Below, in pieces: positions 24,526-37,160 of a stretch of 64,000 bases of DNA; the stretch's first letter is position 1, and each line of letters starts with the position of its first letter. A program made the position numbers and the translations under genes. The notes under the pieces are model-generated. The model saw only the letters and a list, made by a program, of their open reading frames with translations, made no database searches and was not told the origin of the DNA. This stretch comes from Stomorhina lunata (Eukaryota > Arthropoda > Insecta > Diptera > Rhiniidae). The stretch spans positions 3,782,001 through 3,846,000 of the forward strand of contig OW121740.1 in assembly GCA_933228675.1 (NCBI GenBank), read 5' to 3'.

Positions 24526-25621
24526 CAGTTACGAGCAGATAAATAGGCTCACTAACCAAGTTTACTCAAACAATTGATTGTGTAAAGCTAAAAATTTGTA
24601 AACGGTCCATGTTAAAAAAAGCACAATAATAGGTTCATTTATAAACATTTTATTTTCCATATCGAGAGCCTATATTCAATACCGACTTGAACCAAATGGA
24701 ATATTTTTAAGGAGAGGTAAAAAACTGTTTAATATCCAAAATATTTCAATATAAGTCTATATTTCTTCTATAATATATTTAAGCCCAAGTTCTAAAATAC
24801 ATTTCTTCTCTCTAATTATTATCAAAAGAGATGTAATTATTATAGATGGTATTGAATACAGGCTCTCGATATGACCCTTAAAACATTTTTTACTAGCATG
24901 TGAGTAATTTTTCGTACATTAAGGTAACAAATCACTAAGATTTTGTATATATCTCTTCATCGGCAGAAAGTTTCGATTTTTGATATAATTTTATTTTCTT
25001 ATAAAATGTTTTGTCCAAGGCGAATTCATTACAGGTGGTGGCAAGAATACAACAAATACAACATGACAAAATGAAACCCCATGTTGTTTTTGTAGGTTTG
25101 CTTACATTTTGTCAAATTTTTGCTTGATAAATTTCCAGGCGAATTCATCAGCTGGGCTCTTGATATCACTTTCGTAATTACACTATGGTTTTGTCTACTA
25201 TTTTTTTATAAGCATAAGTATTTATACAATTTTGACATTTAATATTAAAATGTCACACTTTTTTAGGGTGAACCTATTTATTTGCTCCATGAAATTTTTC
25301 TGGCATTCTTGCCCTCTTACTGATAAAGGCAAAATAAAATTTTAACAAGTTTATAAGCTTAGATTTCCCATAAAATTTCTCGTAAAATATTAGTTCATGA
25401 AATAAGTTTTTAGATTTTTGTTTAAAGTCCGTTCATTATTATGGAAGTTTAGATTGACAAAATAAAAACATGCCATCTTCTTCTGTTATCCTTGACTCCC
25501 AGTGGAGCATAGGGCCTCATAGACAATAGTAATTACCATTGTTGAGTATTTTGTTAAAACTTTACGAACCATCATATGTTTGAAAAAATTACATGTAAAC
25601 CTATTTATCTGCTCGTAACTG
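24526..25621. mobile_element. Tc1-like element with intact 22-bp ends and TA duplications
   Basis: The left end CAGTTACGAGCAGATAAATA (24526 on) is repeated in inverse orientation at 25600-25621, ending in CTCGTAACTG. TA dinucleotides flank both ends (24524-24525 and 25622-25623), matching Tc1-type insertion. At 1,096 bp with no usable ORF, it is non-autonomous or decayed. It contains a further nested inverted repeat (24658-24873) and a short dispersed repeat (25491-25520). Confidence 0.8.
24658..24873. mobile_element. Small inverted-repeat element nested in the Tc1-like copy
   Basis: CATATCGAGAGCCT..ATTCAATACC at 24658-24683 is mirrored by GGTATTGAATACAGG..CGATATG at 24848-24873 with one mismatch over 26 bp. 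The 216-bp unit has no ORF and looks like a MITE. Confidence 0.5.
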
Positions 25622-27850
25622 TAAATATGTATAACAAAATAAGAGAACAAAAACTTAAGGTTTTGTTTCGAATTAGTTTAATAAATACTTGCAATTCTAA
25701 TATAACTGTCTTAAAGACAATAGAATTTAATTATTTATTAATCTAAAATTGTAAATGTTGTTATAACCTCATTCCTCCTTTCCTAAAATCAAGAAACGTC
25801 TTTTGTCCTTTTTGAAAATTTCTGCAAGTTTTATCTAATTTAAACTTTTCTTTTTCTATCTTTCTTAAACTATTTTAATTAATTTACTTATAGTATAATA
25901 CATGAAGTTTAACATTTTTAATTGTTTTATGAATTTTATTGAATTTTTTTTATCGATTAGCTTTTAAGTTTTATTATTTTTACTAGTTTTTAAGATGATT
26001 TTAATTTGTTTTTATTTTATCAAAAGTTTTTAACAATTTGATCACAAAAGAATGTTCTCCATTTGGAGAAATCACGTTTAAAAACGTTTTTAACTTTGTT
26101 TTTACCCCTCGTACATTTATAAATCAAATCAGTACATTTTTAAATTTACAACAAATGTTTTTAATCTGTTTTTATTTTAATATTTAAAACGAAAATAAAA
26201 TTCGTCTTTTTAAATTAAAATTCTATTTATTATCTTTACAAAAACAAAACAAAAACATCCTAAATAAACTGTTGCAGTTTTAGTGGAATAAAACTATAGA
26301 AATTATTTTTTTAATAAAATAAAAATATATAACATGTGTTAATAAATGCTTTAAACTGGAAAAAATTAATGTAATTTTTTTTTAAATGTCTTCCACTTGT
26401 GCTGCAATATTAAAAATCTAATTTTTAATTGTATTAATTGTTTGATTTTAAACTTAAGTTTATATTTTATTTGCGAAAGAAAAAACAAAAGTGATTAAGA
26501 TTCTTTTTTAAACTAAATAATTTTAATATTTTTAATTTGTAGTTGTCAGTAGTTTAACAATTTAGAAAACCATAGATCATCATTACTATTAATTATAATT
26601 TTATATAAAACCAGCAGCAAACAACAAAAAAAAAAACAAATGTGGTTAAAACAAATTGTTATAATTTTTGTTAAAACAAAAAAAAAAAAAACATTTTTTT
26701 CATTAAGTTTTGCACGTTCTTGAAGACTTTTTTTAAATATATAAATATTATTACAGATTTTAAATTTTTGATGTGTTTTTATTTATTTTTGTGATAAATT
26801 CTTATTTTGTTAAGATCTTCCACATTCATTTTTCAATTGAATCAATTAAATATGAATATTTTCGAATATTTAAATATCATTCAATTATCTTTGGAGAGTT
26901 TAAAATTTAGCGATGATTTTCAAATGTTTCATTATTTCGTAGGAGTTTTTTAAATTTTTTGTTAATTTTTAGTAGATAATTGACAATTAAAGAGTGTTCC
27001 GAATAAAATAGACATTTACTATTTGAGGCAAAACTTAAAAAGCAACTAGTTTTAGTTTCGTTTAGATTATCGAGTTGTCCGGACTATGGAAGTTAAAAAT
27101 ATTGAAATAATATAAGATAGACAAACCAAACGATTGTTAAAGTCTTAATTTACGTTGAATTCTAAGGTTTGTTTCATAATATGTTTCCAAGAAACCATGG
27201 AACAAAATCTATATCTAGCTTAACATATTTAGCTTGAAACCTTCTCCGCATTTTACACTTTAATTAATTTAAGACTCTTGCTATTTTTCTCGCACGGTTT
27301 TAAACAAGGCTCATAAATATGTGGTTTAGTGCTAAAAAGGCCAATGTCAATTTTTTGCTGTTTTGAGTTAACCATTGCATTAGATTTCCTTTTTTACCCT
27401 CTTATATTTGGCTCCAACAGCTAATCTCTAACTTAACTCAGAACAGATTTATAAGCGTTTTTCTGGGCAATGTAACTATGTATTGATATGGAAAATAAAA
27501 ACTTTAAATCTAATTTTCTCAAAACTACTTTTTTGACATTGGCCCTTTTAGCACCAAGCCACAGATATACAGGTTATTGCATGGCTACAACAAATACAAC
27601 AAGCCAAAAACAAAATAGATTTTATTGTTGGATACATAGTTTTTTAATGTCAAAATTAACTAAAACAATTCGACTTACATACTTAAATGGCCAGAGCATA
27701 TTTTAGAACCTTGTGCGCATATTCTTCTGCTTGGTCTTTCCATTGAAGTTTTGGACTCTTCTACGAATTCCCTCATTATCGAACACTTTTCTTGCCGGAG
27801 TATTTTCATCTATTCGCACAACATGTCCAGCACAACATCACTACATTACT
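25622..27850. other. AT-rich spacer, no gene seen
   Basis: Very AT-rich, with long T and A runs and many AATAAA-like hexamers. No conserved frame or RNA gene is apparent. It may include distal cic 3'UTR, but nothing in the sequence shows this. Confidence 0.5.
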
Positions 27851-28770
27851 TCAAGCTTATGGAATTGACACAAGCTAGGTTAGGTTGAGCAGGAGGCTGA
27901 CCATTAAGTCCGCGTTACTTGGGTCCATGATGAGGTCCCTTTGTGTTTCCTGCAGGGAAGAAGGAAAAGAAAAATTCTAGTCTACCGCATATAAGAGGAT
28001 CAAGATCTCTGATAGATCGTGCAAAAACGGGGATCCCAGATGGAGAGTCCTAATATCAGCAAGGGCTGGGCAGTGACAATGGAGATGAGTGACAGTTTCT
28101 TCCTCCTCAACGTTGTGGCAACTACTGCAATAGTCGTTGCTTTGATGATTAAGTCTTCTAGCATGTAAACCTATTAAACAGTGTCCTGTGAGTACTGAAA
28201 TAAGGGTGCGAAGTATATGGCGCGGAAACGTGACCAAGATTGCAGAGCGCTTACTGTCGTAAGTTGGCCATGTAAGTCTAGGTCGTTTCTGTGGGCCAGT
28301 TGGTCTGACGACTTGATGAGCAGTTTGCAGGCTGAAAGCGGTATACCTATCTATTGGTCAATGTTCTCCTTAACGAGGAGAGCACCACCTTTTGCAAGAT
28401 TATCCGCAATGATGTTACCTGATTACCCAGAATAGTTCAATATTAGAATGTCTCGCCATCTCATTTAGGGATTCCCGGCATTCACGGGTAAGAACGGATG
28501 TCGTATAGACCGATGATAAGGAATTAATGTTGGCAAGACTATCGTTATAATAGATTCGGTGGTACGTGAGCCACTTGTTCGCCCTATATATAGCTAAGAT
28601 TTCATTGTTTTAGGAGCTTGACTTTAACTTTTCCCCCAAAAAGTGGGATAAAGAAGTCCCCACCCACATCACTTACCGATTTGGATTCGTCCGAGTAGAT
28701 TTCCAGGGTCCCAGCTACCAATTGTCCACTTTCCATTCTAAATGTTTGTGATAAAATGGAACTCGCTATG
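27850..28770 (-). mobile_element. Non-LTR retrotransposon relic (RNase H / 3' end)
   Basis: Read on the minus strand, the frame at 28237-27977 gives RTLISVLTGHCLIGLHARRL, then a cysteine/histidine segment YCSSCHNVEEEETVTHL and HCPALADIR. This is the typical end of the RNase H region in Jockey/I/R1-type LINEs. Higher coordinates give further pieces in shifted frames (GQLTTVSALQSW, SLSSVYTTSVLTRECRES, LEIYSDESKS). Stops and shifts make it a dead fragment. The low-coordinate end (GGTTAGGTTGAGC) looks like the LINE 3' boundary. Confidence 0.75.
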
Positions 28771-28786
28771 TGTAACTAAATATTGT

Positions 28787-29365
28787 AGGCCTGTTCTGCA
28801 AATCACGTGATTTGAAATCACAGTCCGTTTTGAAATCACAAATGTGATTTGTGCCTGTTCTGTAAATCACATATTTTTACGTTTTTTTTTGTGTGATTTA
28901 AACTTCTCAAAACACAATGAAATTTGTATAAACTAGTGTCAATGCACTATTTTTAATAATATTTAACGTCATTAATAAAATTTGACTGATTTTATTAGTA
29001 TTTTTACAAAAATTCAACACTTTAAACGTTGACAAAGTAAATTTTGCAACTTGGTCGGTTTTAAGAAAAATTACAAAAAGTGTGGCTTAAAATGAGTGTG
29101 TCCGTTTTTTCGTATTTTTCTATGAACTTTTAATTAAAATACAAATTCTATTACAAAAAATTATATTACAAAAAATCATATTAGGCTTTTAATCTATTCA
29201 ATTAGTAATAGAAATAAAAATAAAATTACTTGTCAAACAGACAAGTGGTTTCAAATCGATAGTGTCTTACCTGACCGGTTTGAAATCACAAAACTTTTGT
29301 TATTTTTGTTTGCAGAACACCTTTTATGTGATTTTAAATCACTTTCACAAAATGTGATTTTCAGA
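28787..29365 (+). mobile_element. 0.57-kb inverted-repeat element, copy 1 (right tip lost)
   Basis: It starts AGGCCTGTTCTGCAAATCAC and shares its whole length, in opposite orientation, with 34728-35299. Subterminal GTGATTT/AAATCAC boxes are repeated near both ends. The right tip breaks off after GTGATTTTCAGA, before the final AACAGGCCTG. There is no coding capacity. Confidence 0.75.
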
Positions 29366-29569
29366 AAAATGACACTTGACTAACTTGACAAGCTATAGCT
29401 TGTTACCTCTAGAACTATTACTACTATTTGTTTTCCTCACTCAATTCTTCCATCTTCTATAATCAGAGGACGGCACAAAGAGAAAAAATCAAACACATCG
29501 TAAGCAGAGTTGCCGTTTTTTATACTTTAAACTAAAATTGGTATTCTTTTCAATGTGTAGTTATGATGT

Positions 29570-30000
29570 AAATTTTTTTATTAAAATTTTTTTTATAAAA
29601 AATTTTTCTATAGAAAAATATTTGTATCGAAATATTTTCTATAGAAAAAATTTTTATCGAACATTTTTCTATAGAAAAATATTTTCATCGAAAATATTTT
29701 TATCGGAGATTTGTCTATAAAAAATATTTCAACGAAAATTTTTCTATATCAAAATATTTGTATAAAAATTTTTTCCATAGAAAAATATTTTTATCGAAAA
29801 TTTTTTTATAGAAAAATATTGAAAACTTTTCTATAGAAAAAAGAAAAATATTTTTATCGAAATCTTTTCTGTAGAAAAAAATTTATAGTGGCCATTTTTC
29901 TACAGAAAAATATTTTGATCGAAAATTTTTCTATAGAAAAATATTTTAACCGAAGATTTTTCTATAAAAAATATATTTTTATCAAAATTTTTCTTAAAAC
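29570..30000 (+). repeat. Diverged tandem repeat, TTTCTATAGAAAAATATTT type
   Basis: About 14 degenerate units of roughly 30 bp carry the cores TTTTCTATAGAAAAATATTT and TTATCGAAAA. Apparent open frames across it are translations of the repeat. Confidence 0.8.
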
Positions 30001-31679
30001 AATTCGAAGTTTTATTTGGTTCACTTATTAATTAGAAAACTGTTTCAAATTTGTTTTCGATTGTATTTCAGTTTTATTGAGAAAAGTTACGACAAAAATA
30101 GTTTTTTGAAAAAAATATAAAGAAGACTGAAGGCATCTTGAAAAAAAAATTAGATTAAGATGATTAATGTTATTTAAGATTGGTTTACAAATCTTTTGGC
30201 TTAAAATTTTGCAACCCAGTGTAGGTCATGAATAACAGATTTATTTTAAATATTTTTATTTAGATATTTTTTTTACTAAAAAATAACAAAAGACGGAAGT
30301 GAAGATGAAACTGAAAAATGTTTGTTTAGTTTTGTTCAGTTGATAATCGGAGCTTTTACTTATGGTTTACAGACATAATTCGTAATGATTGTGTTTGTAA
30401 AATGAGTTATAATGCGAGGTTTTCGATCTGTCTAAAAGTAGGGATACTTCTCCTGAAGAGATGGCCTAACCAACCATCGAAACGCGTCAAGGAGCTGGCT
30501 GTCTTGGCTTTTATCAATAGATTGTATGTTACAACAATAAATGTAACAAATTGGGATCAAATGCGAATAATTTTCCTTTTTTAATGATATTTTTTTACTT
30601 AAAAAATTTAACACTTTTTGAATTCGTGTTTTATAAGCTTCTTTTATTTTTTTATTATACATAATTTTTTAAATCCTGTCTCTGATTTGGCTCTTTTTTA
30701 AAAAACAATCGATTTGCAAAGAATAAACGGAATGTATTTTATACACATTAAATAAATAAAATAAAATATCATCATCATTATCAAGTATTATGTGCCAAGC
30801 ATTAAAATAGGAAATAGTTATAACATTTATTTCAATAATTATAAAAAAATACTAAACAAAAATATATATACTTATACTAGACATAAATTAATAATGATCT
30901 ATTTATTACAACACAACAACAACAACACCGACCTTATAAATTAACATGAAACTTTTTGGCAAAATGAAAATTTATACACACCTCTTTTGGCATTAACAAA
31001 AAATATAGAAAAATTACTATGAAATTTAATAGAAAATATATACAAAAAAGTGTTTCGGACTCAAAAAAACAAAATTCTAAAATTCAGGTACTAAATTACA
31101 AAAAATAAACAAACAAAATTATTAAAACTTAAACATAAAAAACAACAAATGGCAAAGTTATAAAATAAAGTTAAAAAAACAAACAATTTCAATTGATACT
31201 GTAAATTTAGCTATAAAATATTTTACATTTAAAAAAATGAAAAAAAAAACAAGTGAAAATGTTTAAAAAACATTATCATACAAAACATATTTTAAATATA
31301 ATTTTAAGTGCTTTTATTAAAAAAAAAAACAAATACAAAATGATGGTATAATAAAATTAAAATAAAAATAAAAAAAAATATTTTTTCAATTACCTTTGAA
31401 AATGGTATTGTCTAGTGTAAATTAATAAATAACAAAAAAAAAAAGTCGGCAACATTATTTTGATAGTTTAAATAAAAAAAAATATTAAAAGTTCGGTTTA
31501 CTCTTACTTGAAATCTCTCATATGTATGTATGTAAGCATTTGTACAATATCCAAATTTTTACATCAGTTCAGATATCGTTCGATTTATTCTTGACCTAAA
31601 TGGCAATGACAAAAATCTTAAAACATTTTAATATCTTTCAAATTAGTTTTGAAATAAACCTTAACTAAACAGGGTTGAT
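30001..31679. other. AT-rich spacer, no gene seen
   Basis: Long A-rich tracts with AACAA/AAAT runs (30720-31500). A 60-codon frame at 30402-30584 has no recognisable motif. Nothing else is supported. Confidence 0.5.
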
Positions 31680-32670
31680 GTCATATTTTTTTTTACAAAC
31701 TATTTACTATTTTTAGGAAATTTTTCGGAAATTTACTATTTTTAGAACATTTTTGGGATATTAACTATTTATAGGATATTTTTCAAAAATTAACTAATTT
31801 TGGGAAATTTTTTAAAAATTGACTACTTTAGGGAAATTTTTGATTATTTACTATTTCTAGTAAAATTTTCGAAAATTTACTTTTTTTTAGGAAATTTTTT
31901 GAAAATTCACTATTTTTAGGGAATTTTTCGAAAATTTACCTTTCTTAGAAAATTTGTTGAAAATTAACTATTTTTAGAAAATTTTTCGAATATTAACTAT
32001 TTATAGGAAGTTTCTTAAATATTAACTATTTACAGAAAGTTTTTTGAAAGTAATTAATTTTAGGAAATTTTTGAAAATTGACTATTTTTAGAAAAATTTT
32101 CGAGAGCAAAAAAAAATATTTCCAACATGACTGCTCGGATTTAAGTGTTTCTGAAAGATAATTTTGTTGCTGAATTTCGATTTTTTTACTTAGCCCAAGG
32201 ATATTTTTCGAAAATTAACTAAATTTAGTAAATTTTTTTAAAATTTACTATTTTTAGGAAAATTTTTGATAAAATACTATTTCTAGTAAAATTTTCTAAA
32301 ATTTACTATTTTTAGGGAATTTTTTTTGGAAAAATCACTATTTTTATAAATTTTTTAGAAAATATACAATTTTTATGAAAATTTTCGAAACTTTACTATT
32401 CTTAGGAAATTTGTTGAAAATTAACTATTTTTAGAAAATTTTTTGAATATTAACTATTTATAGGAATTTTCTTAAATATTAACTATTTAGAGAAAGTTTT
32501 TTGAAAATTAATTAATTTTAGGAAATTTTTGAAAATTTGCTATTTTTAGAAAATTTAATATTTTGAGAACAAACAAATTTATTTCCAACATCACTGCTCG
32601 TATTGAAGTGTTTCTGAAAGATAATTTTGTTCCCGAATTTCGATTTTTTACTTAGCCCAAGAAAATAAAC
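31680..32670 (+). repeat. Satellite-like array with a 0.46-kb higher-order duplication
   Basis: Degenerate units of about 28-32 bp follow the pattern GGAAATTTTTCGAAAATT then ACTATTTTTA. A unique-looking segment (TTTCCAACATGACTGCTCG, then GTGTTTCTGAAAGATAATTT) occurs at 32130-32196 and again at 32580-32660, about 0.46 kb apart. The array itself was therefore duplicated as a block. Confidence 0.75.
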
Positions 32671-32934
32671 AGTTTTCGAGTTACGCGAATATTTAATGCG
32701 CAAACGCCTTCATTCTTTAAATAACGCTATATCTTGAAAACAAAAGCTAACCTAAAAAACGATGAATTCAGCGTACTCGAATTATCTTTACCCACTAGGT
32801 CTCCCTTTTGTAGGTTTTTTCAACTAGCACAGTCTATTTATATTAATCGTTTGTGAAATAGGGGGTTAATGTTTATTCAATATTTTTTTTTTTTTTACGA
32901 AAATTGACTCTTTAAAGGAAATTTGACGACAATT

Positions 32935-33830
32935 TGGTTAGTATGAAATTTTGTCTCTTTTTTAAGAAAATTTTTCGAAAATTGATTTTTTTTCAGAAAT
33001 TTTTTTTTCTTAGGAAATTTTCGAAAATTTTTATAGGAAATTTTCGAAAGTTGTCTTTATAGAAAATTATAGAAAATTGTATTGTATTTATATAAAATTT
33101 TCAAAAATTGTATTTTTATAGGAAATTTTTGAAAATTGTGTTTTTATAGGAAATTTTTGAAAATTGTGTTTTTAAAGGACAGTTTTCAAATATTTTCTAT
33201 AAAAATAAGAATTTTCGAAAATTGTCTTTTTCAAGAAAATTTTCTTTTTATAGAAAATTTTCGAAAATTGTCTTTTTATAGAAAATTTTCGAAAATTTTC
33301 TTTTTATAGAAAATTTTCGAAAATTGTCTTTTTATAGAAATTTTTCGAAAAATGTCTTTTTATAGAAAATTTTCGAAAATTGTCTTTTTATAGAAAATTT
33401 TCGAAAATTGTCTTTTTATAGAAAATTATCGAAAATTGTCTTTTTATAGAAAATTTTCGAAAATTGTCTTATAGAAAATTTTCAAAAGTTGTCTTTTTTA
33501 TAGGAAATTTTAGAAAATTGTCTTTTTATAGAAAATTTTCGAAAATTATGTTCTTATACAAAATTTTCGAAAATTATGTTTTTATAGAAAATTTTCGAAA
33601 ATTATGTTTTTATAGAAAATTTTCGAAAAATTTTTTCTTATTGGAAATTTTCGAAAATTGTATTTTTAAAGGAAATTTTCGAAAATTATATTTTTTTAGG
33701 AAATTTTCGAAAATTATCTTCTTTTAGGAAATTTTTTAAAGTTGTCTTATTTATAGGAAATTTTCGAAACTTGTATTTTATTTTGCGAAATTTTCTAAAA
33801 TTGTCTTTTTATTGGATTTTTTTAATGTCT
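32935..33830 (+). repeat. Satellite-like array, GTCTTTTTATAGAAAATTTTCG type
   Basis: About 30 units of near 29 bp, most regular at 33230-33600, read TTTTTATAGAAAATTTTCG then AAAATTGTC. The palindrome TTTTCGAAAA recurs once per unit. The 87-codon frame at 33464 only translates the repeat. Confidence 0.85.
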
Positions 33831-34727
33831 TTTTTAAATCGAATTTTTCCCCGAATAAATATAATCGGGCAAATAAATTTATTTTCTTAAATAGTATTTT
33901 ACAAATGCCCATACATCAAGAAACAAAAAATAAAATAGTTTTTTAATTCACATGCTGTCTTATAAGTTGTATATTAGAATATGACATATAACATTGACTT
34001 TACCAGCAAAAAGCTGATATTTATAAATAAAAATTTTTATTTAAAAAACAGAGCCAATTTACAACAGAAAAAACCTGTTATCATATGCAAAACCAGGATG
34101 ACAAAGTCATTAACATTTTGTACCAAATGCTTTTTTTTTTTTTTTTGCCGTCGGGTTTTAACAACTAATACGACAAATTGTGAATTGAACACACATGACA
34201 TAAATCCCAAATCAATAATTTATTATGTTTTCTTTCTTAAACCACAAAAAAAACTAATATACGAAAATGGCAACACTTACAATGCAAGTTACTCGACAAA
34301 TCAATTATAATCAATAAATAATGATAAAATGAAATTAAACAAGATTTAATGAGAGAAAGTAAACAAATGTAGAGTATACTTTTAGGAAAGATAACATTGT
34401 AAATATTAAAAAAGAAATACAAACAAATTGAAAACTAAACAACAATATTTATATGTAATAGTAGCGAATTTATAAAAAAAAAATATCTATAATCATTATA
34501 CAAAACAAGAAAAGTAAAAGTATAAATAATTTAAAATAAAAATCGGAAACACAGTTACAAAAATAACGAAATTAAAATAAAATATTTTTTATTTTAAAAT
34601 GATGTCTTTAAAAAACAAAAATTTATTCATAACATAATTAACAGTAAATAATTCATCCCTACCGCAAAAAAATTATCAAAGGAACTGTTCCCATATAAAA
34701 AGTGAAAAATTTAACTATTAAACTATA
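33831..34727. other. AT-rich spacer, no gene seen
   Basis: Homopolymer-rich DNA. The 109-codon frame at 33981-34310 is driven by low complexity and has no known motif. Confidence 0.5.
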
Positions 34728-35299
34728 CAGGCCTGTTCTGAAAATCACATTTTGTAAAAGTTATTTAAAATCACATAAAAGGTGTTCTGCAAACAAAAAT
34801 CACAAAAGTTTTGTGATTTCAAATCGGTCAGCTAAGACACTATCGATTTGAAACCACTTGTCTGTTTTACATGTAATTTTATTTTTATTTCTATTACTAA
34901 TTGAATAGATTAAAAGCCTAATATGATTTTTATAATTTTGTGTAATAAAATTTGCAATTTTACTTAAAAGTTCATTGAAAAATATGAAAAAACGGAAACA
35001 CTCATTTTAAGCTAAACTTTTTGTGATTTTTCTTAAAGCCAACCAAGTAGAAAAATTTACTTTTTCAACGTTAAAAGTGTTAAGTTTTTGCAAAAATACT
35101 AATAAAATCAATCAAATTTTATTTATGATGCTAAAAATAGTGCATTTGCACTAGTTTATACAAATTTCCTTGTGTTTTGAGAAGTTTAAATCACACAAAA
35201 AAACGTAAAAAATTGTGATTTACAGAACAGGTACAAATCACATTTGTGATTTCAAAACGGAATGTGATTTCAAATCACGTGATTTTCAGAACAGGCCTG
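34728..35299 (-). mobile_element. 0.57-kb inverted-repeat element, copy 2 (intact ends)
   Basis: Both ends carry the 20-bp AGGCCTGTTCTGAAAATCAC as terminal inverted repeats, preceded by C. ATA flanks each side, a possible 3-bp target duplication. The copy is inverted relative to the one at 28787-29365 and closely similar over its length. There is no ORF; it is MITE-like. Confidence 0.8.
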
Positions 35300-37160
35300 A
35301 TAGAAAATTTTTTCGAAAATTGTCTATTTTTAGGAAATTTTTCGAAAACTGTAAATTCTTCCAAAAATTGACTATTTATAGGAAGTTTTTCGAAAATTGA
35401 CTATTTATAGGAAATTTTTCGAAAATTAACCATTTTTAGGAATTTTTTCGAAAATTTTTCAAAATTGACTGTTTTTAGAAAATTTTTCGAAAATTTACTA
35501 TTTTTAGAAAAATTTTCGAGAATTTAGTAAAATTTGCTAAAATTTACTTTTTTAGGAAAATTTTTGAATATTTTCGAAATTTTTCGAAAATTAATTAGGA
35601 AATTTTTTGAGAATTTACTATTTTTAGAAAAATTGTCGAGAATTTACTATTTTTTTTTTGAAATTTTCCGAAAATTTACTATTTGTATGAAATTTTTCGA
35701 AAATTATCTATTTTTAGAAAATTTTTCGAACACTGTAAATTTTTTCAAAAATTATGGGAAACTTTTAAAAAATTTACTATTTTTAGAAAATTTTCAAAAA
35801 TTGACTGTCCATAGGAAATTTTTTGAAAATTTACTATTTTTAGAAAAATTTTCGAGAATTTACTATTCTTAGAAAAATTTTCGAGATTTTACTATTTTTA
35901 GAAAAATTTTCGAGAATTTTTAGTAAAATTTTCGAAAATTTACTATTTTTATGAAAATTTTCGAAAATTTATTATTAGGAAATTTTCGAAAATTTATTAT
36001 TAGGAAATTTTTGAAAAATAACTGTTTTTGGGAAATTTTTCGAAAATATGCTATTTTTAGAATTTTTTCGAATATATACAATTTATAGCAAATTTTTCGA
36101 AAATTAACTAATTTTAGGAAGTTTTTTGAAAATTTACTGTTTTTAGAAACATTTTCGAATATAAACTGTTTATAGAAAATTTTTTCGAAAATTGACTAAT
36201 TTTTGAAAATTTACCATTTTTAGAAACTTTTCGAGAATTTACTATTTATAGGAAATTTTTCGAAAATCTACTATTTTTAGAAAAATTTTCGAAAATTGTA
36301 CTATTTATAAGAAATTTTTCGAAAATTGGCAGTTTTTAGAAAATTTTTCGAAAATTTACTGTTTTTAGGAAATTTTTTAAAAATTTACTATTTTTAGAAA
36401 AATTTTCGAATATAAAAATTTTTTGACTGTTTTAAGGAAATTTTTGATAATTAACTATTTCTAGTAAAATTTTCGAAAATTTACTATTTTAAGGAAATTT
36501 TAAGAAAATTCAATATTAACTAATTTTAGAAAATTTTTTTAAAGATTGACTATTTTTAGAGAAATTTTTAATAATTTACTATTTCTACTATTTTTAGGAA
36601 ATTTTTGAAAATTAATTATTTTTAGGAAAATTTTCGAAAAATTTATATTTTTAGGAAATTTTTTGAAAATTGACTACTTCTAGAAAATTTTTCGAATATT
36701 AAATTCTTATAAGAAGTTTCTCGAATATTAACTATTTATAGAAAGTTTTTCGAAAATTATCTAATTTTATGAAATTTTTTTAAATTTTTTGAAAATTTAT
36801 ATTTTTCGAAATTTAACTTATTGTAGGAAATTTTTTAAAAATTGACTATTTTTATGAAAATTTTTGATAATTTTGCATTTCTAGTAAAATTTTCGAAAAT
36901 TTACTAGTTTTAGAAAAATTTTCCAGATTTTACTATTTAGAAAATTTTTCGAAAATTTACTATTATTAGGAAAATTTTCGAAAATTAACTGTTAGGAAGT
37001 TTGTGTTTTTTTTAGGAAATTTTCCTGTCATTTTTTTGTTTACAATTTACTATTTTAAGAATTTTTTTTAAAATTGACTATTTATAGGAAATTTTTCAAA
37101 AATTGACTGTTTTTAGGAAATTTTTCGAATATTAACATTTATAAGAAAATGTTTTAAAAA
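35300..37160 (+). repeat. Satellite-like array, largest block
   Basis: Some 60 degenerate units of about 30 bp are built on AAATTTTTCGAAAATTTACT then ATTTTTAG. It begins immediately after the inverted-repeat element. Unit divergence is high, so this is old tandem DNA rather than a young satellite. Confidence 0.8.

Noticed and set aside
29538..35872. Open frames such as the one at 33464-33727 with FRKLCFYRKFSK-like repeats
   Set aside because: The periodic protein simply mirrors the 30-bp satellite unit; there is no start context or conservation.
31680..37160. CRISPR array
   Set aside because: The genome is eukaryotic. Repeats are adjacent, degenerate and without spacers.
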